Translations under genes and position numbers: made by a program
Notes under the pieces: generated by a model
Told to the model about the DNA's origin: nothing
The model's input: the letters and a program-made list of their open reading frames with translations, nothing else
The model's database searches: none
Shown here: positions 13,624-17,911 of the stretch, in pieces
Position numbering within the stretch: the first letter of the stretch is position 1
Layout: each line of letters opens with the position of its first letter
NCBI GenBank assembly: GCA_963169055.1
Contig: CAUJFU010000079.1
Coordinates: forward strand, 1-17,911
Direction of reading: 5' to 3'
From: Myxococcota bacterium
Lineage (GTDB): Bacteria; Myxococcota_C; UBA6777
Length of the DNA stretch: 17,911 bases

Positions 13624-16314
13624 GTGAACCCTCACTACCTTGAACGATTCTTTTCTCCCCGATCTATCGCCGTGATCGGTGCAAGCGAGCGCGAAGGTTC
13701 GGTCGGACGGCAAATCTTGTCCAATCTCCTGCAAGCCCCCTTTCAAGGAGCGCTTTATCCTGTCAATCCACGATACGAACAAGTACTTGGCTTGCGTTGC
13801 GTCCCCGAACTCAAGGATATCGGCGCGCAGGTGGACTTGGTGATCGTGGTGACGCCCGCCAAGACCCTGCCGAACTTGATGCGTGCTTGTGGTGAGCAGG
13901 AGATCCGCCACGCTTTGGTGATCTCCGCAGGCTTTAGCGAGACAGGCAGCGCTGGGCAACAGCTCCAGACACAGATGCTCGAAGAAGCCCGTCGTGCGGG
14001 AGTGCGCTTGATGGGGCCCAACTGTCTTGGGATGATGCGCCCGATCCTCGGCTTGAATGCCACCTTTAGCAAAGGCATCGCAAAGGTCGGTCATCAGGCG
14101 CTGATCTCACAATCTGGCGCGCTGTGTACCTCGATCTTGGATTGGGCCGAAGAACGGGATGTTGGATTCTCAACCGTTGTTTCACTCGGTGACTTGGCCG
14201 ATATCGGCTTTGGCGAAGTTCTTGAGTATGTGGCTTTGGATCCTGATACACACAGCATCTTGTTGTATATCGAAGGTGTGCGACATCCTCGGCGTTTTAT
14301 GAGCGGTTTGCGGATGGCGGCACGTCTCAAGCCTGTGATCGTGATCAAGGCTGGCCGTCATCAACAAGGCGCACAAGCCGCACGTTCTCACACGGGTTCG
14401 CTCGTCGGGATGGATGATGTTTTTGATGCGGCCTTGGAACGGGCAGGGGCTGTGCGCGTCTTTAGCATCGATCAGCTTTTTTCCACCGCGCAACTTTTGG
14501 CCAGCGGCCACCGTGTCAAAGGTGGGCGGTTGGCGATCCTCACAAACGGCGGTGGTCCCGGCGTGATGGTCGCCGATCGCGCCGTCGATCTCGGTGTGAC
14601 GTTGGCGTCATTGTCCCCCGAAACCATGCAAAAGCTCGATGCTGTGCTTCCTGCGCATTGGTCTCACAATAACCCCGTCGATATCTTGGGCGATGCAGCC
14701 CCCGAAGCCTATCGCGCCGCTGTCTCCGCTTGTATCCAAGACGAACAAGTCGATGGCCTCTTGGCGATGCTCTCTCCACAAGCCATGACCGCCCCTTTGC
14801 AAGCTGCTCAGGCTGTGATCGATGCCGTTGCCGATCAGAAAAAGCCCGTATTGACGAGCTGGATGGGCGGAGCGCAAGTCGCCGAAGCTCGTGCGCTGTT
14901 TGCTTCTCACCACATCCCGCACTTTTCAAGCCCAGAAACCGCCGTCGAAGCCTTTTCTTTTTTGGCTCGTTATCATCAAAACCAAGCCTCTCTTTTGCAA
15001 ACGCCCGGGCCGCTCTCTGATGAACGCCCCCCCGATATCGAAGGCGCACGCTTGATCCTCGAAGGCGTCCTTGCTTCGGGGCGTACCCTGCTCAACCAAT
15101 TGGAATCCAAAGCTCTGTTGCGCGCCTTTCATATCCCCACCGCCCATGCCATCGAAGCTCACAGTGCTCACGAGGCCCTTGTCGCTGCCGAAACCCTCGG
15201 ATTTCCCGTCGCCATGAAGATCCAGTCCAACGATATCTCCCACAAGACCGATGTGGGCGGCGTTCGACTCGGCATCCGCGACGCCCCCCAAGTTCGTAGC
15301 GTTTATGGCGAGATGATCTCCGAAATCCAAACCCGCCTACCCAACGCCACGATCGCAGGGGTACTTGTCGAAAAAATGATATCTTCCCCCACCAGTCGCG
15401 AAGTCATGGTCGGAGTTGTCCGCGATCAAGTCTTTGGGCCCGCGATCAGTTTCGGTCTTGGAGGCGTCTACGTCGAAGTGTTGCGCGATCGCGCCATCGC
15501 TCTCCCCCCACTCAACGCCTTTTTGATTCAACGCATGATCCAACGCACCCGCGCTGCCAAACTCCTCGAACCATTCCGTCACTTGCCCGCTGTCCAAACG
15601 GGCGCTCTCGAAAATGTCCTGCTGCGCGTCTCCGAGATGGTCTGCGAACTTCCGTGGATCGTCGAGATGGATATCAATCCCCTGCTCGTCGATGACAAAG
15701 GAGCCGTCGCACTGGACGCTCGGATCGCTATCGAACACCTTTCTTCTGCATCCCGTCCCTACGCCCACATGGCCCTTCACCCGTATCCCGCTCACCTCGT
15801 CTCCCAATGGCAACTCTCCGATGGCACCGATGTGACGATTCGTCCTATCCGCCCCGAAGATGCGCAGATCGAGCTGGAATTCGTGCGCGGCCTCTCTTCG
15901 GCCTCCCGCTATTTCCGCTTTATGCACGCACTCCAAGAACTCAGCACTCGCGAACTTGTGCGCTTTACGCAACTCGATTATGACCGTGAGATCGCCTTGA
16001 TCGCTGTGGTCGAATCCCCAAGCGGAAAACCCCAAGAGATCGCCGTTGCTCGTTATGCCACCCTTGCAGACGGCAAAAGCTGCGAATTCGCTATTGTTGT
16101 TGCCGACGCTTGGCAAGGAAAAGGTCTCGGCAGTCGCTTGATGCGTGAACTGATCCATGCCGCACGTCTTCGCGGTCTTTCCGAGATGTACGGCGATATC
16201 CTCTCCGAAAATCGCAGCATGATCGAACTTGTCCGATCCTTGGGCTTTTCTTGTCGCACTCACCCCGAAGATCCCACCCTCCAACGCGCCATCCTCGCGC
16301 TGCTTGACGATTAG
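13624..16314 (+). CDS. NDP-forming acyl-CoA synthetase fused to GNAT acetyltransferase (Pat/PatZ-like)
   Basis: 896 residues from GTG 13624, giving the usual short lead before SPRSIAVIGAS (11-21). Domains in order: CoA-binding Rossmann fold (about 10-130); succinyl-CoA-synthetase-like domains (about 135-450) with ISQSGAL (161-167) and AARSHTGSLVGMDD (252-265), whose His256 fits the phosphorylated His of ADP-forming synthetases; ATP-grasp (about 480-705) with SHKTDVGGV (539-547) and EMDINPLLVDD (681-691); and a GNAT domain (about 735-896) with the acetyl-CoA loop WQGKGLGSRL (830-839). The same architecture occurs in PatZ/Pka, lysine acetyltransferases that silence acetyl-CoA synthetase. The retained His leaves real synthetase activity possible. 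It is 49 nt after folA and may be transcribed with it. Confidence 0.92.
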   Translation: MNPHYLERFFSPRSIAVIGASEREGSVGRQILSNLLQAPFQGALYPVNPRYEQVLGLRCVPELKDIGAQVDLVIVVTPAKTLPNLMRACGEQEIRHALVISAGFSETGSAGQQLQTQMLEEARRAGVRLMGPNCLGMMRPILGLNATFSKGIAKVGHQALISQSGALCTSILDWAEERDVGFSTVVSLGDLADIGFGEVLEYVALDPDTHSILLYIEGVRHPRRFMSGLRMAARLKPVIVIKAGRHQQGAQAARSHTGSLVGMDDVFDAALERAGAVRVFSIDQLFSTAQLLASGHRVKGGRLAILTNGGGPGVMVADRAVDLGVTLASLSPETMQKLDAVLPAHWSHNNPVDILGDAAPEAYRAAVSACIQDEQVDGLLAMLSPQAMTAPLQAAQAVIDAVADQKKPVLTSWMGGAQVAEARALFASHHIPHFSSPETAVEAFSFLARYHQNQASLLQTPGPLSDERPPDIEGARLILEGVLASGRTLLNQLESKALLRAFHIPTAHAIEAHSAHEALVAAETLGFPVAMKIQSNDISHKTDVGGVRLGIRDAPQVRSVYGEMISEIQTRLPNATIAGVLVEKMISSPTSREVMVGVVRDQVFGPAISFGLGGVYVEVLRDRAIALPPLNAFLIQRMIQRTRAAKLLEPFRHLPAVQTGALENVLLRVSEMVCELPWIVEMDINPLLVDDKGAVALDARIAIEHLSSASRPYAHMALHPYPAHLVSQWQLSDGTDVTIRPIRPEDAQIELEFVRGLSSASRYFRFMHALQELSTRELVRFTQLDYDREIALIAVVESPSGKPQEIAVARYATLADGKSCEFAIVVADAWQGKGLGSRLMRELIHAARLRGLSEMYGDILSENRSMIELVRSLGFSCRTHPEDPTLQRAILALLDD

Positions 16315-16355
16315 CCCCACCCAAGAAGATTTCACGGAAAACACACAACAAAGAC

Positions 16356-16362
16356 AAAGGAG
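16356..16362 (+). promoter_or_regulatory. Ribosome binding site deciding the MscS-family start
   Basis: AAAGGAG lies 8 nt before ATG 16371 but only 2 nt before an in-frame TTG at 16365, so the ATG is preferred. Confidence 0.65.
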
Positions 16363-16370
16363 TATTGGAG

Positions 16371-17705
16371 ATGTGGGGATGGATAGCAACGCGAGATCCG
16401 TTGGCGCAGCAAAACGAGTTTTTGCCGGTGATGCGATCGATCTTTGAGTACTTTGGGGTGGGTGGGCTGTCGCGGTTTTTGTTGCAGTCGTTGACGCTGG
16501 TGTTTGCGCTGTTGATGGCGTGGTGCGTCGATCTGTTTTCGCGACGTTGGTTGGTGAGAGGGGTTCATGCTTTGGTCAAACGCACCGAGACGAAGTGGGA
16601 TGATGCGTTGATGGAGCATCACGTCTTTGAGCGACTGGCGCATCTTGCGCCAGCATTGGTGCTTTGGGGAGCTTCTCAGGTGATCTTTCCTTCGGGAGCA
16701 TGGGGGAGATCGCTGCTTCAACATGTGGCGGTGTCGATCATTATCCTTGTGGTGGTGTGGGCGCTCGAAGGGGCGGTGGATGCGTTTTTGGGGATCTTTC
16801 GGTCGATGGAAGGGATGCGCTACAAACCGCTCGAAAGCTACGGACAAGTGATCAAGCTGTTGTTGGGAAGTGTGGCCGCAGTATTGATTGTCGCGGAGTT
16901 TTTGGAGCGTTCGCCGTGGGCCTTGCTGGGGGGGTTGGGAGCGTTTACGGCGGTGCTGATCTTGGTGTTTCGCGATAGCATCCTTGGCTTTGTGGCAAGC
17001 GTGCAGATCAGCACGCTGGATCTGGTTCGTGAAGGCGATTGGATCGAGATGCCCAAGTACGAAGCCGACGGCAGCGTGATCCGCTTTTCCTTGACCACCG
17101 TTCACGTCCAAAACTGGGACAAGACCATCACCACCATCCCCACCTACGCCCTGACGGGTGAGTCTTTTAAAAACTGGCGCGGGATGTTTGACTCGGGGGT
17201 TCGTCGGATCAAGCGCGCCGTATCGATCGATATCAACAGCGTCCGTTTTTTGGATGAGGCGCTGCTTGCGGAGATGAAAAAGATCCAACTCTTGCAGCCT
17301 TATCTCGACAAGCGCCTTGCCGAGATCACCGCTTGGAACGCCGAACACAAGGTCGAATCAAATTCTCCAGCCAATGGCCGACGCCTGACCAATATCGGGA
17401 CGTTTCGCGCCTACCTCGAAGCCTACATGGAACAACACCCCAAGATCGACACCCAGATGACCTTTTTGATCCGCCAACTTCCTCCCTCCGCAAATGGCCT
17501 TCCTATCGAGATCTACGTCTTTACCCGCGAGCAAAGCTGGGTCCCCTACGAAAAACTGATCGCCGATATCTTTGACCATCTTTTCGCCATTCTTCCGCTG
17601 TTCGATCTACGGGCCTTTCAAGCCCCCAACGGAGCCGATGTTCGCGCTCTGCTCCATCCTCCTGCCCCTCCCGCTCCCCGCCTTCTTCTCGATGAGGATC
17701 TCTGA
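16371..17705 (+). CDS. MscS-family mechanosensitive channel, YbdG-like
   Basis: Inner-membrane channel opened by tension, protecting against osmotic down-shock; the role is inferred from the family. 444 residues. Hydrophobic helices are at about 33-52, 90-107, 113-135 and 157-177, then the pore-lining segment LLGGLGAFTAVLILVFRDSI (185-204) running into LGFVASVQI. The cytoplasmic beta domain follows (REGDWIEMPKYEADGSV, about 220-236; TTIPTYALTGESFKNW, about 254-269). The segment GMFDSGVRRIKRAVSIDINS (271-290) and the long helical insertion after it (about 291-350) point to the E. coli YbdG (MscM) branch rather than small MscS. The last residues are Pro/Leu-rich. It begins 56 nt after the synthetase-acetyltransferase gene. 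Confidence 0.9.
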   Translation: MWGWIATRDPLAQQNEFLPVMRSIFEYFGVGGLSRFLLQSLTLVFALLMAWCVDLFSRRWLVRGVHALVKRTETKWDDALMEHHVFERLAHLAPALVLWGASQVIFPSGAWGRSLLQHVAVSIIILVVVWALEGAVDAFLGIFRSMEGMRYKPLESYGQVIKLLLGSVAAVLIVAEFLERSPWALLGGLGAFTAVLILVFRDSILGFVASVQISTLDLVREGDWIEMPKYEADGSVIRFSLTTVHVQNWDKTITTIPTYALTGESFKNWRGMFDSGVRRIKRAVSIDINSVRFLDEALLAEMKKIQLLQPYLDKRLAEITAWNAEHKVESNSPANGRRLTNIGTFRAYLEAYMEQHPKIDTQMTFLIRQLPPSANGLPIEIYVFTREQSWVPYEKLIADIFDHLFAILPLFDLRAFQAPNGADVRALLHPPAPPAPRLLLDEDL

Positions 17706-17720
17706 ACCGCGCTTGTTCGA

Positions 17721-17757
17721 AGCCTTTGTGAAGGGGGATATCTTTTCAAAGAAGGCT
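17721..17757 (+). terminator. Weak hairpin after the MscS-family gene, possible terminator
   Basis: AGCCTT (17721-17726) pairs with AAGGCT (17752-17757), and the inner parts TGTGAA / TTCAAAG extend the stem with a bulge and a mismatch around a G-rich loop. No T-run follows, so intrinsic termination is doubtful. Confidence 0.25.
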
Positions 17758-17765
17758 GTGATAAT
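17757..17765 (+). promoter_or_regulatory. Possible extended -10 promoter for the last gene
   Basis: TGTGATAAT: an extended TGn followed by GATAAT (5 of 6). No good -35 lies 16-18 nt upstream, which an extended -10 can tolerate. The start point near 17772 would give a leader of about 100 nt. Confidence 0.35.
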
Positions 17766-17871
17766 TCTGGAGCGTACTCACACAAGAGAAGAAGGACGAG
17801 GACGGAAACAGCACAAGGTCGGTGGATTGGAAGCGCCGTCTTTGTGGTGTGCAAAGAGGGAGGAGCGGAAG

Positions 17872-17911
17872 ATGGAACAACCCGTTGGGAATGCTTGTAT
17901 TACGCGGATCT
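17872..17911 (+). CDS. Start of an unidentified gene, truncated by window edge
   Basis: ATG 17872 follows a strong ribosome binding site, GAGGGAGGAG (17856-17865), by 6 nt. Only 13 codons are visible (MEQPVGNACITRI), too few for any family call. The purine-rich stretch 17785-17871 before it is non-coding as far as I can see. Confidence 0.55.
   Translation, partial: MEQPVGNACITRI

Noticed and set aside
1-17911. Very frequent GATATC and CGATCG words, considered as a dispersed motif or methylation-linked signal
   Set aside because: They mostly arise from strong preference for ATC (Ile), GAT (Asp) and TCG/CGC codons in frame; no positional pattern outside codon use is apparent.
1-17911. Search for CRISPR arrays, tRNA genes, rRNA, transposase genes and attachment sites
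   Set aside because: No regularly spaced repeat with unique spacers, no cloverleaf with GTTCRA-type arm, and no transposase or integrase motif seen; repeats present are tandem and local.

Overview
The window is one stretch of bacterial housekeeping genes at moderate GC content. Almost all genes lie on the plus strand and are tightly packed. The order tilS - ftsH - folP - cdaA - cdaR - glmM is, from memory, typical of deltaproteobacterial lineages in the broad sense (Myxococcota, Desulfobacterota and relatives). Gammaproteobacteria keep only ftsH-folP-glmM, and Firmicutes keep cdaA-cdaR-glmM. An unnamed Myxococcota/Deltaproteobacteria-like organism is therefore the best guess, but no rRNA or other marker confirms it. 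ATG, GTG and TTG starts all appear to be used.

Layout. 1-403 (minus): 5' end of a PD-(D/E)XK (RecB-type) nuclease-like gene, cut by the window edge. 404-696: divergent promoter region. 697-3684: tilS (tRNA-Ile2 lysidine synthetase) between two secreted proteins that are paralogues of each other. 3692-3978: a good sigma70-type promoter and a roughly 250-nt leader. 3979-12045: ftsH, folP with a 150-residue N-terminal extension, cdaA (diadenylate cyclase) with a disordered tail of about 380 residues, cdaR (YbbR) with a Lys/Arg repeat tail, and glmM. 12116-13574: thyA and folA, whose junction carries an old 53-bp tandem duplication. 13624-16314: an NDP-forming acyl-CoA synthetase fused to a GNAT acetyltransferase (Pat/PatZ type). 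16371-17705: a YbdG-like MscS-family channel. 17872-end: start of an unidentified gene behind a strong Shine-Dalgarno sequence.

How the genes work together. FolP, ThyA and FolA belong to folate/dTMP metabolism: FolP makes dihydropteroate, ThyA consumes methylene-THF, and FolA regenerates THF. CdaA, CdaR and GlmM form the known c-di-AMP/cell-envelope module, in which GlmM (amino-sugar supply) binds and restrains CdaA in Firmicutes. An MscS-type channel further along fits an osmotic theme, but it is not adjacent and the link is only suggestive. TilS and FtsH cover tRNA decoding and membrane protein quality control.

I see no CRISPR array, transposase, tRNA, rRNA, phage gene or defence cassette. 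The most unusual signals are structural: short tandem duplications at several gene junctions, the thyA/folA duplication, the paralogue pair around tilS, and the long repeat-bearing tails on CdaA and CdaR. I did not find a convincing undescribed multi-gene system.
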